DNA of 64,000 bases from Staphylococcus pseudoxylosus. Lineage in GTDB: Bacteria; Bacillota; Bacilli; Staphylococcales; Staphylococcaceae. The stretch spans positions 1 to 64,000 of the forward strand of contig NZ_RCVN01000002.1 in the NCBI RefSeq assembly GCF_003697915.1, read 5' to 3'. Under the pieces are notes generated by a model. It was not told where the DNA came from, did no database searches, and saw only the letters and a list, made by a program, of their open reading frames with translations. The position numbers were made by a program, and so were the translations under genes. Each line of letters begins with the position of its first letter. Position 1 is the first letter of the stretch. This document shows positions 27,899 through 37,139 of the stretch, piece by piece.

Positions 27899-28152
27899 AA
27901 ACGTTACAAAAGAAAAGATACTTTGTAACATTGAAATACTACTGTTTTGTTTTGTAATGCATAATTCTTTCATTGTTTTCAAAATATATTGTGCATAGTA
28001 CTGTTATATTAATCTTTATACGTTTATCATCGAACACGCTCACATAGTCTGAATTATTACAGCAAATCTTTTTGTTACACAACTGTAAAATAATAAATGA
28101 ACAAAAAAATTATATTTTGGAGTAAAACTTGCAATTTTTTTTGTCTAAAATC

Positions 28153-28180
28153 AAAAAAGACCACTGTTTTGTGGCCTTTT
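28153..28180 (-). terminator. Terminator of the second IIC gene
   Basis: AAAGGCCAC pairs with GTGGTCTTT across a short A-rich loop, followed on the minus strand by a T run; it is 86 bases after the IIC stop. Confidence 0.7.
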
Positions 28181-28265
28181 AATATACTTTATTATTTTAT
28201 TCAACATTCAAAACATTACATTATATTACAAAAACAACTATACATTTTAAACATTATATATCATT

Positions 28266-29309
28266 TTACGCTAAGAATTTGAAAATTTCTCTATCATATA
28301 ATTTCAATGTTTTCATATAAAATGTATTGATCAAATACCCCATTACAAATGGAACTACAAAAAACGCAATAAATACATATATTAAGTTTAGTAATATTGA
28401 ATGTTCCATAAATCTAAACGCACTTATTGGCCCAACAAGCCCAATAATTCCAAAACCTGCTGATTCTTTTGTTCCACCAATTCCTATGAGTGCACCAACA
28501 AAACCAGTGATTAGTGCATTTGAGAAAATTGGTAGTAAAATAATAGGATGTCTTACCATATTAGGTATCATCATTTTCACACCCCCTAAAAAGATTGTCA
28601 GAGGTACACCTGCTCTATTTACTTTTAACGTGCCTGCAACTAATGCACCTTCACATGCCACAATTCCAAGTGAAGCAGAACCAGCCGCTAAACCGCTAAT
28701 ACCTATAGCTAAAGCAGTTGCTACAGTTGATATAGGTGAAATAATTATAAAACTAAATACTAATGCAATAAGCATAGACATCAATACTGGTTGCAATTCT
28801 GTAAATGTATTAACTAAATTACCAATACCAGTTGTAATCATTTGGACATATGGTAATATAAGTACGCCAATAAAGCTGGCTATCACACCGACAATGGTTG
28901 GCAGAATAATTAACGTTAAACTACCAAATCTTTCTCCAACGACTAATATTAAAAACACAGCAATTGCTGCAGTGATCATTGTGTTAATAAGATCTCCAAC
29001 ACCTACAAGCATCCAAGCACCATCTTTAAATTGCGCTGCGCCGCTCCCTACAAAAGCAGAACTCGCCACAACGGCCGTTGCTAAAGGCGATAAACTGAAT
29101 CTCATTGCTATAAGTGCACCAACTAATAATGGTACAGTAAATTGAATACTTTCTACTACTTGTAATAATGTTTGAAAAATCTGGTACTTGGGAGCGAAAA
29201 GTTTGAATAGTTCTCCTAAAATAGCATTAGGTATTAACCCTGCTACTATGGCAATCGCTACACCAGATAGTACATTATATAAAAATTGTTTTGGACTTAC
29301 TTTAATCAT
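28266..29309 (-). CDS. PTS IIC-type membrane protein, second PTS_EIIC_2 family member
   Basis: This 347-residue protein has about ten hydrophobic helices and belongs to the same IIC-like family as the protein at 11486-12508, but the two are clearly diverged. It has GLIPNAILGELFK near the start, then FSLSPLATAVVASSAFVGSG, ISPISTVATALAIG and GIGGTKESAGFGIIGLVGP. No IIA/IIB partner is present. It could transport a sugar or a small anion. The ATG at 29307-29309 lies 4 bases after a GGGGGAA ribosome site. Confidence 0.8.
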   Translation of the reverse strand: MIKVSPKQFLYNVLSGVAIAIVAGLIPNAILGELFKLFAPKYQIFQTLLQVVESIQFTVPLLVGALIAMRFSLSPLATAVVASSAFVGSGAAQFKDGAWMLVGVGDLINTMITAAIAVFLILVVGERFGSLTLIILPTIVGVIASFIGVLILPYVQMITTGIGNLVNTFTELQPVLMSMLIALVFSFIIISPISTVATALAIGISGLAAGSASLGIVACEGALVAGTLKVNRAGVPLTIFLGGVKMMIPNMVRHPIILLPIFSNALITGFVGALIGIGGTKESAGFGIIGLVGPISAFRFMEHSILLNLIYVFIAFFVVPFVMGYLINTFYMKTLKLYDREIFKFLA

Positions 29310-29455
29310 AGAAGTTCCCCCTAAGCTGAAATAAATACTAATATATCACATTTTCTTAATTTTCAGAATATTGTTCCTGTATTTTTCTTAAATATTTTTT
29401 TATCAAATTAACACCTAAAATTGCGCAGCCACAATCAAAATATTACAACATAAAA

Positions 29456-29505
29456 AAGTAGATAGCCGAAATCTCAATATTAAATCTGATTTCGGCTACC
29501 TACTT
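29456..29505 (-). terminator. Terminator of the QueD-like gene
   Basis: AAGTAGGTAGCCGAAATC and GATTTCGGCTATCTACTT (minus strand, one G.U pair) form an 18-base stem followed by TTTT. The surrounding gap 29310-29615 shows no gene. Confidence 0.85.
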
Positions 29506-29615
29506 CAATATATAATTAACACGTTTTCATAATCTACAAGATTGTTTTAGCATAACGCTATATTTATTCTAATGTTATCAGTTCAAGGAAACGTTAATAA
29601 CACAAATTTTCAATT

Positions 29616-30044
29616 TTACTGTTTCATTAAATTTGCTGTTAGTACAAGCCCTTGAGATGCCGTTTCAAAAAATTCCAATTTTTGTAACTGGCTCTCCTTA
29701 GGCAATCTTTTTTCAAATTGTTCCCATATCCATATAGCAATATTTTCAGCAGTTGTATTCATTTCAGGTAGTGTGTCATTTACCAACTGACCATCTAAAT
29801 ACGGTTCAATTGCTTGTTGATATAATTTATCTACTTCATTGAAATCTAATGCCAATCCATATTCATCTATATCTGATAAAATTTCAATATTAAATTGATA
29901 TCGTTGATCTTCTAAGTCTTTATGCACAGTATTTGTAAAATAAATTCGATTATCACAAGTGAATTCATAATAATTCTTTATCAAAACTTGGCCATTACGA
30001 TATTTAAACTGACCAGGTGGTTGAATATGATCAAATTTAGCCAT
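29616..30044 (-). CDS. 6-pyruvoyl-tetrahydropterin synthase/QueD-like protein lacking zinc ligands
   Basis: This 142-residue protein has the PTPS/QueD fold signature: ALDFNEVDKLYQ (65-76), NTTAENIAIWIWEQF (96-110) and FFETASQG (125-132). Active QueD enzymes bind zinc through a His near the start and an HGH pair; here the equivalent segment reads CDNRIYFTNTVHKDLEDQRYQF and has no HGH. It is therefore probably not a standard 6-carboxytetrahydropterin synthase. I start at ATG 30042-30044, 8 bases after AGGAG. It is divergent from the DUF488 gene, with no other queuosine genes nearby. Confidence 0.75.
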   Translation of the reverse strand: MAKFDHIQPPGQFKYRNGQVLIKNYYEFTCDNRIYFTNTVHKDLEDQRYQFNIEILSDIDEYGLALDFNEVDKLYQQAIEPYLDGQLVNDTLPEMNTTAENIAIWIWEQFEKRLPKESQLQKLEFFETASQGLVLTANLMKQ

Positions 30045-30180
30045 TACGCTCACTCCTATCGTCATTTTTATTAATATACCCTTTTATATAACAAGTACAT
30101 ACTGATTTATCAATGTTTTTATTCCATCTTTAAAGGTAAAGATAAAACTAATTAAGTAAACATTGGAGGAGATTTTTTAC

Positions 30181-30534
30181 ATGGCGATATACATTCAAAG
30201 AATTTATGAAGACAAACAGCAAGAAGGTTTAAGAATACTCGTAGATCGCGTATGGCCAAGAGGTATAGCTAAAGACGATGCGTATTTAGATCATTGGATA
30301 AAAGAAGTAGCCCCAACTTCTGAATTAAGAAAATGGTTTAACCATGATCCCAAGTTATATGCTGCTTTTAAAGAAAAGTACGAGAAAGAACTTCGCGAAA
30401 ATATTAACCAAAAACAAGCATTTGAATCATTGCAGAATAAAGTTTCTGAGACTGATAAAGATATCATTTTATTATTTGCTGCTAAAGATAAAAAACATAA
30501 TCAAGCTGTTGTACTTCAAGCGTTATTACAGTAA
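30181..30534 (+). CDS. DUF488 family protein
   Basis: This 117-residue cytoplasmic protein of the DUF488 family has the strongly conserved RILVDRVWPRGI segment, then HWIKEVAPTSELRKWFNHDP and the end motif DKDIILLFAAKDKKHNQAVVL. Function is unknown. I start at ATG 30181 (MAIYIQRIYED), after GGAGGAG; the frame extension to 30163 would overlap that site. A terminator follows at 30562-30610. Confidence 0.85.
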   Translation: MAIYIQRIYEDKQQEGLRILVDRVWPRGIAKDDAYLDHWIKEVAPTSELRKWFNHDPKLYAAFKEKYEKELRENINQKQAFESLQNKVSETDKDIILLFAAKDKKHNQAVVLQALLQ

Positions 30535-30561
30535 ACAACTATAATTAACATAAACAAACGT

Positions 30562-30610
30562 AAAACTACCGCTCATCCTATTAGCACTTTAGGATCAACG
30601 GTAGTTTTTT
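30562..30610. terminator. Terminator between DUF488 and M23 peptidase genes
   Basis: AAAACTACCG and CGGTAGTTTT with an inner ATCCT/AGGAT helix, followed by T on the plus strand and preceded by A; it can serve both convergent genes. Confidence 0.85.
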
Positions 30611-30637
30611 ATAATGTTGTTATCACATACACTCTAG

Positions 30638-31222
30638 TTATTTTAGTTCATATAGGCTTTTCTCACCATCTGGTAATTTTTCAACAAAATCTTTAGGATC
30701 TTCTGCATAGTCATTACCGATACCACCATTCATTCTCTGAAAATGAAGGTGAGACCCGGTCGTTTGTTCTCCCGTATTACCAGAAAGTGCAATTACATCT
30801 CCCGCTTGTACATTGTCTCCTACTTTAACTTTAAATTGATTTAAATGCATATACCATTGGTGATACTGTCCGTTCGTTTCAGCTATTTGCACTACTTTGC
30901 CACCTAAGTCATTCTCAAATGTGCGAGTAACCTTGCCATCTGTTGCGGCTTTAACCGGTGTATCTTCAGGCAAATCATAATCTATCCCATAATGTTTCCC
31001 ATCAAAACCGCTAAACTCATATTTACCAAAATTTTCGGTTTCTCTGCTCCGATCAAAAAAATCTGTATAAGATGTCGATTGCTCATTTGTATTATTTTGA
31101 TTTCTGATTTCTGAAAAATTTTCATTTATACTTTTTTGTATATAATCCATATTCGTCATCAAGAAAATAAATGGAACGATTATAAGGATTAATAGCACAA
31201 TTGTTTTCAACGTATTTTTCAC
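30638..31222 (-). CDS. M23 family (LytM-type) membrane-anchored peptidase
   Basis: This protein of about 194 residues has one N-terminal membrane helix (TIVLLILIIVPFIFLM) and an outside M23 domain. The zinc ligands are present: H and D in HYGIDYD, the catalytic His in WYMHLN and the final His in HLHF. It probably cuts peptide cross-links in peptidoglycan. The likely start is GTG at 31220-31222, 9 bases after AAAGGTG; a GTG 12 bases earlier overlaps that site. The region 31235-31490 upstream has no supported feature. Confidence 0.82.
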   Translation of the reverse strand: MKNTLKTIVLLILIIVPFIFLMTNMDYIQKSINENFSEIRNQNNTNEQSTSYTDFFDRSRETENFGKYEFSGFDGKHYGIDYDLPEDTPVKAATDGKVTRTFENDLGGKVVQIAETNGQYHQWYMHLNQFKVKVGDNVQAGDVIALSGNTGEQTTGSHLHFQRMNGGIGNDYAEDPKDFVEKLPDGEKSLYELK

Positions 31223-31490
31223 TAAATGAATCACCTTTTAATATAGTTATTATTAGTTCATAAGTATACTTTTTATAGTTCCAAAAAACTAATAATCCGC
31301 TTAAAAAGCACCTCATACTTTAGTTTGACATAATAAATTAGGCAGGGAAGTGCAATTTCTTATTTCCACTTCCACATATAACTCAAAGCTACGTAATTAT
31401 TATTTCACATGGTATTGTACCGCGACCAAATGCTGTACATACAATCCCCATTTAAGTCTTTAGTATTTATATCTATACTTAAAAGTTAAG

Positions 31491-32435
31491 TTATTGGTCA
31501 TCACTATAACTTTTAAGTATGTCCTCCATTAATATCCATACGCGTTCAACATCTACAGCAGTCGCAAAATAAGCATTTTTTTCATTATTTGTAATGTTAT
31601 TTAAATCAACAGCCATCGTTCCATAGGTAAGCGCACTTTGATGTTCGATATCAATATGTGTTTGTTGCATTGTAAATAAATCGGGCTCCAACAAATACAA
31701 AATTGTACATGCATCATGTATAGGGCCACCATCCATATTAAAGTGTGTTTTGTATGTAGATTTAAAGAATTCTAAAAGTTCTACCACAAATTTTGCAATT
31801 TGATTATCTATTGCTTTAAATCTGTTGATAATGGCGTCGTTTGCCAGTACTTGATGTGTTACATCTAAGCCAAACACGTTGATAGGAACGCCACAATCAA
31901 ATACACGTTTTGCCGCTTCAGCATCAACCCAAATATTAAATTCCGCAGTAGGTGTCCAATTTCCGAAAGTCCCCCCACCCATAATCGTTATAGAATCTAT
32001 ATATTGTGTAATACTCGGCTCTTTAATTAAAGCTGTTGCAATATTCGTCAAGGGGCCTGTAGCCACTAGTGTTACAGGTGCCTCACTATGTTTTAGTGTT
32101 TCAATTATTACATCAGCGGCGTGACTTTGCGTTGGTTTTAACGAAGGTACTTCTGGTAATTTCGGACCGTCTAATCCACTATTACCATGTATTTCTGATG
32201 CAAATGAAGCTGGTTTAATCAATGGTCTTGTAGCACCGACAGATACACTAATATCTCCTCTTCCCATTACTTCCAATACATTCAAAGCATTTTTGGTATT
32301 TTTTTCAACTGATTGGTTACCAGCCACTGTTGTTACAGCTAATATATCTAACGTACTATTTTTAGCTCCTGCTAATATTAACGCAATCGCGTCATCATGT
32401 CCTGGATCACAATCCATAATAATTTTTTTACTCAT
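31491..32435 (-). CDS. Ribonucleoside hydrolase
   Basis: This 314-residue cytoplasmic enzyme hydrolyses the N-glycosidic bond of nucleosides, releasing base and ribose. The calcium-binding motif DCDPGHDD is at 8-15 and the active-site His is in GPIHDACT. It resembles RihA/RihC; the base preference cannot be told. I start at ATG 32433-32435 (MSKKIIMDCDPG), 8 bases after AGGAG. The amino-acid permease gene lies 56 bases upstream on the same strand, so the two may be cotranscribed. Confidence 0.9.
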   Translation of the reverse strand: MSKKIIMDCDPGHDDAIALILAGAKNSTLDILAVTTVAGNQSVEKNTKNALNVLEVMGRGDISVSVGATRPLIKPASFASEIHGNSGLDGPKLPEVPSLKPTQSHAADVIIETLKHSEAPVTLVATGPLTNIATALIKEPSITQYIDSITIMGGGTFGNWTPTAEFNIWVDAEAAKRVFDCGVPINVFGLDVTHQVLANDAIINRFKAIDNQIAKFVVELLEFFKSTYKTHFNMDGGPIHDACTILYLLEPDLFTMQQTHIDIEHQSALTYGTMAVDLNNITNNEKNAYFATAVDVERVWILMEDILKSYSDDQ

Positions 32436-32491
32436 ATTCTTCACTCCTATCATAAAAATACATGACGTGTATATTTCAAAGTTAAAAGTTA

Positions 32492-33844
32492 TTAGACTGC
32501 ATGTTTTTTGTACTGTCTATACATAATTGCAAGTACAATTAACCACAATGGCGCAAAGATAACACCTATTCGTGTTTCTGGATTTACAAATAATACACAA
32601 AAAATAAAAGTAAAAAATATGATAATACATAACGCCATTACTTTACCACCAGGCATTTTAAATTTACTTTCCTTATGTAAATCCGGTCGAGCACGTGTGT
32701 ATCTATAATACGCAACCATAATCAATGTCCATATAAATATGTTTAATACTGTAGAAACCGTACTGATATAAACGAATACAGTTGTCGCATTAGGTATAAA
32801 ATAGTTTAGTAATACTGCAAAGAGTAGTAATGTACATGTTACTAATATTGCTGTAATAGGTACACCTCTACGATTCGTTACTTGGAACTTAGGTGGCGCT
32901 TGTTTTCTATTTGCTAATCCGAATAATGTTCTACTATTTGCAAATATACCACTATTACAAGCAGATGCAGCTGCAGTTAATACAACAAAATTAATAATTC
33001 CTGCAGCAAATGGGATACCAACTAGCGCAAATACTTTAACAAATGGACTGCTATCTGGATCTAATTGATTCCAAGGTATAATAGAAATAATAACTGCTAG
33101 AGCACCTATATAAAATATTAGAATCCTAAATGGTACATTATTAATAGCTTGTGGAATCGTTTTATGAGGATTTTTAGTTTCTCCTGCTGTAATCCCAATC
33201 ATTTCAATACCAAGGAAAGAAAAAATCGCCATCTGGAATGACATTAAAAATCCAGACATACCATTGGGAAAAACCCCTCCATTATTGTATATATTAGAAA
33301 CACTTGCATGTCCAAATGGTGTTTGATAAGCCATTACAATCATGACAATACCTATAATAATCAATGCGATGATAGTAACAACTTTAATAATGGCAAACCA
33401 AAATTCTAATTCTCCAAACAATCTCGTACTCAGTAAATTGAATGACATTAACAATAAGATACAGGCTAATGCCGATAACCAATTTGGAATTTCTGGATAC
33501 CAAAATGATACATATTTTGCTACAGCTGTAACTTCTGCCATACCGGAAATAATCCATGTTAACCAGTAAGTCCAACCAGTAATAAAACCAGCGAGCGGTC
33601 CAACATATTCATTTGTTATATCCGCAAACGAATTAAATTTTGTATCTGAAAGTAACATTTCTCCCATAGCCCTCATAAACATAAATAATGCAAATCCTAC
33701 AATAATATATGTTAGTAAAATGGATGGCCCTGCTAAACTAATAGATTGCCCAGCTCCTAAGAATAAACCTGTACCGATTGCACCACCAATAGCAATTAAT
33801 TGTATATGTCTATTACTTAACTCTCTCTTTAATCTGTCTGCCAT
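32492..33844 (-). CDS. Amino acid permease, AAT family (D-serine/D-alanine/glycine type)
   Basis: This 450-residue APC-superfamily transporter has twelve helices. The substrate loop GGAIGTGLFLGAG in helix 1 and the segment FLGIEMIGITAGETKNPHKTIPQAI are typical of the AAT family that includes CycA and AapA. It probably imports small neutral amino acids with protons. I start at ATG 33842-33844 (MADRLKREL), after TTAGGA; the 12 residues of upstream frame lack a site. It precedes the nucleoside hydrolase gene. Confidence 0.87.
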   Translation of the reverse strand: MADRLKRELSNRHIQLIAIGGAIGTGLFLGAGQSISLAGPSILLTYIIVGFALFMFMRAMGEMLLSDTKFNSFADITNEYVGPLAGFITGWTYWLTWIISGMAEVTAVAKYVSFWYPEIPNWLSALACILLLMSFNLLSTRLFGELEFWFAIIKVVTIIALIIIGIVMIVMAYQTPFGHASVSNIYNNGGVFPNGMSGFLMSFQMAIFSFLGIEMIGITAGETKNPHKTIPQAINNVPFRILIFYIGALAVIISIIPWNQLDPDSSPFVKVFALVGIPFAAGIINFVVLTAAASACNSGIFANSRTLFGLANRKQAPPKFQVTNRRGVPITAILVTCTLLLFAVLLNYFIPNATTVFVYISTVSTVLNIFIWTLIMVAYYRYTRARPDLHKESKFKMPGGKVMALCIIIFFTFIFCVLFVNPETRIGVIFAPLWLIVLAIMYRQYKKHAV

Positions 33845-34199
33845 AGTTCCTAACCCCTTAATCTTGAAATATGCGCACATTTCTATTTTACTACTTTTTT
33901 ACTTAGACAAGAACGTTGCACCAAATTTTCATTAACAGTGTATTAACGTGCTTTTAGCAAATAATTTCTCCTATTATATTTACCATTAACTCAATAATAA
34001 AAAAGCCAAACCGCTTTATGTATGCGCTTACATAATACTACAATCATAAATCAACTACATTCATATTTCAACTTAAATTATTTTTTTAAAAAGTTTTATG
34101 CACAACACTTATATTATATTCACAAATATTCTACTCTTGCTTATATTAAAAAAACTGTTAAATTAAAAATATTAACTTATATATCTAAGGGGGGATTTG
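33845..34199. other. Divergent A/T-rich intergenic region
   Basis: This gap of about 355 bases separates the permease from the DMT transporter and must hold both promoters. A plus-strand frame at 34022-34279 overlaps the DMT gene out of frame and is rejected. I see no clear motif. Confidence 0.5.
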
Positions 34200-35171
34200 A
34201 TGCGCGCGATTTTTATAGGTATTCTCGGAGCGTTATTTTTTTCAATCACATTTATACTCAATCATTCTATGGCAAGTAGTGGTGGTAATTGGTTATTCAG
34301 TGCTTCATTACGTTTTATATTTATGTTCCCATTTCTTTTTATTTTTGTTTATATTAAAAAAAGACACGGATACATACTTGAACATATTAAAAAGTACTTT
34401 CTACAATGGTTACTTTGGAGTACGCTTGGTTTCGTCTTTTTCTATATTCCAATTACATTCGTCTCCAATTATAGTCCAGGTTGGTTAATATCAGCAACAT
34501 GGCAATTAACAATTATTTGTGGTTTATTACTTGCGCCTTTATTTTATGAATATGTTCAGTTTGATAAACAATTAGTTAAAGTTAGGGAACGTATTTCTTG
34601 GCGCTCTGTTAGTACTTCTAGCGTTATGGTATTTGGTGTTGTGTTAGTTCAAATACCTCAAATTACGTCCATAGAAATGAAAACCTTTATTCTCTCTGTT
34701 GTTCCACTTATCATTGGAGCTTTCAGTTATCCGTTGGGTAATCGTAAAATGATGGAACTTGTAGACAATGAATTAACAACAATTGAACGTATTTATGGTA
34801 TGACTTTAGTGACGTTACCCATCTGGATTATTATCTTTGTAATCGGTGTTTTCAACAGTGGCTTCCCCGCTTCTAATCAAGTATTACAAACATTTTTAGT
34901 CGCTGTATTTTCTGGTATTATTGCGACTACACTCTTCTTCTATGCGACGAATTTAGTAAAAAACAACCAAGCTAAATTAGCTGCTGTTGAAGCAACCCAA
35001 GCCACTGAAATAATCTTTACACTCATTGGTGAAATGTTATTTTTGGGGTTACCTTTACCAGATTCTATTAGTATGATTGGTATCATTATTATCACATTAG
35101 GTATTTTTGTTTATAGCTTTATGAATGCCAAAATTAGAGAAAACAATAGTGAGATTCAAAAATTCAACTAA
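34200..35171 (+). CDS. DMT-superfamily multidrug-resistance-type efflux transporter
   Basis: This 323-residue protein has ten helices in two EamA-like halves and matches the multidrug resistance efflux transporter group of the DMT superfamily. It begins MRAIFIGILGALFFSITFILNHSMASSGGNW, here read only as an early helix followed by a loop. I start at ATG 34200, 5 bases after AAGGGGGG; a TTG three bases earlier is too close. The TetR gene 180 bases downstream could be its regulator. The substrate is unknown. Confidence 0.8.
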   Translation: MRAIFIGILGALFFSITFILNHSMASSGGNWLFSASLRFIFMFPFLFIFVYIKKRHGYILEHIKKYFLQWLLWSTLGFVFFYIPITFVSNYSPGWLISATWQLTIICGLLLAPLFYEYVQFDKQLVKVRERISWRSVSTSSVMVFGVVLVQIPQITSIEMKTFILSVVPLIIGAFSYPLGNRKMMELVDNELTTIERIYGMTLVTLPIWIIIFVIGVFNSGFPASNQVLQTFLVAVFSGIIATTLFFYATNLVKNNQAKLAAVEATQATEIIFTLIGEMLFLGLPLPDSISMIGIIIITLGIFVYSFMNAKIRENNSEIQKFN

Positions 35172-35351
35172 TTTTTCAAATCATATCCGTGTATACTATT
35201 TTGTTACACTTCAAAAAGGACTTTTAAAATACAATGAAAACTATGTCTACAACTTGAGCCAAACAGTCACATTGACATTCTTATTTGAAAGCAAGATAAT
35301 TTATATCAAATAGCATTGCTAGTGATTTAAATTAAAGGAGGTTCAAGGTCA

Positions 35352-35915
35352 ATGCCGACAACTCATGTTGACCCAAGAATTACCAGAACTAAAAAATTAT
35401 TGATGGATGCCTTCCGAGCTATAGCAAAAGAAAAGAAACTTCAATCCATAACAGTGAAAGACATTACAGACCGTGCAACTGTTAATCGTGCAACGTTCTA
35501 TGCTCATTTTTATGATAAATATGACATCATGGATTATACATTGTCGGAAACTTTACTTAAAAACTTAAATGATTCATTAAATGTATCAACGGAACTTAAT
35601 GAGGAAACGCTTTGTAAAAGTTTTATAACTATCACAAGCTATATTCAAGAGACGCATAACGAATGCAAATTAAATAGTGAAGCTTATGGTCAAGTTGTAG
35701 AAAAAAGGGTGAAAGAAGAATTAGAGGATATCTTTCTAACATTGCTAGTACAACAGCACGTTAACGAAAATCGTGAAACGCTTGCTACAACTGCAAGATT
35801 CTTGTCTTGGGGGCTGTATGGAACAGCTAAGCATTGGTTCCATACAAGTCAATTACCAGCACAAACCTATATCAAACAAGCACTTCCTTTCTTAATGAAT
35901 CAAAATACTAATTAA
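35352..35915 (+). CDS. TetR-family transcriptional regulator
   Basis: This 187-residue regulator has the helix-turn-helix at about 12-58 (SITVKDITDRATVNRATFYAHFYDKYDIMD). The C-terminal ligand domain resembles the FarR-like group, including the GLYGTAKHW motif. It starts after AAAGGAGG. It lies in the same direction as the DMT exporter and is followed by a very strong terminator. Its target is unknown; no clear dyad was found in its leader. Confidence 0.85.
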   Translation: MPTTHVDPRITRTKKLLMDAFRAIAKEKKLQSITVKDITDRATVNRATFYAHFYDKYDIMDYTLSETLLKNLNDSLNVSTELNEETLCKSFITITSYIQETHNECKLNSEAYGQVVEKRVKEELEDIFLTLLVQQHVNENRETLATTARFLSWGLYGTAKHWFHTSQLPAQTYIKQALPFLMNQNTN

Positions 35916-35927
35916 ATATATTTAAAG

Positions 35928-35980
35928 AGCGGAGCTATAAAATCAAATCGTATTATTGATTTTATAGCTCCGCTTTATAT
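35928..35980 (+). terminator. Terminator of the TetR gene
   Basis: AGCGGAGCTATAAAATCAA (35928-35946) and its exact complement (35956-35974) form a 19-base perfect stem followed by TTATATTTT. Confidence 0.85.
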
Positions 35981-36045
35981 TTTATACTGTAATTTAAATA
36001 TCACTTTACATTTTCAAACATATCAAATGTATATTTTTTAATTCT

Positions 36046-36837
36046 TTATTCTCTATTTTCATTTATAAAATCTAATACTTTACCTGTTATCGCCACTGCG
36101 CTATTACTTTCACCCTCAATACCACCTTGATGCAATCCAATAACTTCATTATTTTCATTAAAGAGTGGTGAACCAGAATTACCACCATAAGTACTCGCAT
36201 CATATGTAAGTATATTACTATTATTAGCTAAAATTTCTCCTTTACTTTCCCACATTGTCGCTAATGACTTATCTCCAGGATACCCAGTAACCGTTATAGG
36301 TTCACCTTCATTAACATTTGAAGCATCTTGTAACGTTGCTGGTTGAACAACATCACCTACTGATTGACCGTTTTTATTTTCATTAAAATGAACAACCACT
36401 AAATCTTCCTCACCAGGGTATGCTTTTATTTCTTTTTCAGTAAAAGTACCATTTGGAAATGTATCAGCATCTTTGGCAGCTGGTGCAAAGGTCATGTTGC
36501 CATCCGAAAGGTCTGCAACATGCTTATTCGTTAACACCGTATTCTTATCTATTACAACACCTGTCGCGATATTGTTTCCAATATTGATATAACCAATAGA
36601 TTGATAATGTCCACTGTTTGTATTTTCAATTTGTGTTCTATCTTCGTTGGGTAATATTACTCTTGGCATTGCTTTGTTTTCAGCAGGACGATCTGCTGTA
36701 TTTTGCGTCGCTTCAGTATCCTGTGCTGTAGTATTAGTACTCTGAGCATCAACCTTACTATCACTATTAAACATGGCTAATGACAATATAGCGATAAAAG
36801 CACATGAGATACTATTAATTAATATTCTTTTCAACAT
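36046..36837 (-). CDS. Secreted V8-like serine protease (glutamyl endopeptidase family)
   Basis: This 263-residue exported protease has a signal segment (residues 1-31, ending VDA-QS), a short propeptide and a mature domain beginning near VILPN (60-64), the same mature start motif as V8 protease. The catalytic triad is H106 (TNKHVAD), D145 (EEDLVVV) and S221 (YGGNSGSPL), and H236 (GLHQGG) corresponds to the residue that gives Glu specificity. The long acidic repeat tail of S. aureus SspA is missing, as in GseA-type proteins. No staphostatin or staphopain genes are adjacent. Confidence 0.88.
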   Translation of the reverse strand: MLKRILINSISCAFIAILSLAMFNSDSKVDAQSTNTTAQDTEATQNTADRPAENKAMPRVILPNEDRTQIENTNSGHYQSIGYINIGNNIATGVVIDKNTVLTNKHVADLSDGNMTFAPAAKDADTFPNGTFTEKEIKAYPGEEDLVVVHFNENKNGQSVGDVVQPATLQDASNVNEGEPITVTGYPGDKSLATMWESKGEILANNSNILTYDASTYGGNSGSPLFNENNEVIGLHQGGIEGESNSAVAITGKVLDFINENRE

Positions 36838-37139
36838 AAATTAACCCTCCAATAAAATATAAATCTCTTCTTCAATTTAAAGAATTTTCTAAAAATAATC
36901 AAATTATATTATATTTTAAATTTCTTTATGAAAAAACATTTCATTATACATGGAATAATTTATATTCATTAAATAAAGGTTTTACTTATCTAACCAACAT
37001 TTAAGATTATTTGTTGTTTACACGATATATGCATAAACATGTTGTTTGCTTTAATTAGAAGCACGTTATACAATACATCTATACAACATGTGTTAGTTAG
37101 ACGATTTGTGTTGTAAATTAAAAGTTAGGAGGGATAGAC
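36838..37139. other. Divergent intergenic region upstream of the protease and LLM genes
   Basis: It contains a spaced inverted repeat, ACATGTTGT (37037-37045) and ACAACATGT (37083-37091), 48-57 bases from the start of the LLM gene. I see no gene. The repeat could be an operator but no regulator is indicated. Confidence 0.45.

Larger units (their letters stand above)
27741..28265. other. Intergenic region upstream of isaA
   Basis: This 525-base A/T-rich region carries the isaA leader, the WalR box and, at 28153-28180, a hairpin (minus strand: AAAGGCCAC, GTGGTCTTTTTT) that can end the upstream IIC transcript. A 61-codon frame at 28097-28282 runs through that hairpin and is not credible. Confidence 0.6.

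Noticed and set aside
28097..28282. Short plus-strand frame upstream of the IIC gene end
   Set aside because: It runs through a terminator hairpin and is A/T-rich noise without a credible start region.
28327..29145. A 272-codon plus-strand open frame opposite the second IIC gene
   Set aside because: It is antisense to a well-supported membrane protein gene, has a low-complexity I/P/T/N-rich translation typical of the reverse of hydrophobic codons, and lacks a ribosome site.
34022..34279. Plus-strand 85-codon frame before the DMT transporter
   Set aside because: It overlaps the transporter start out of frame and has no ribosome site.
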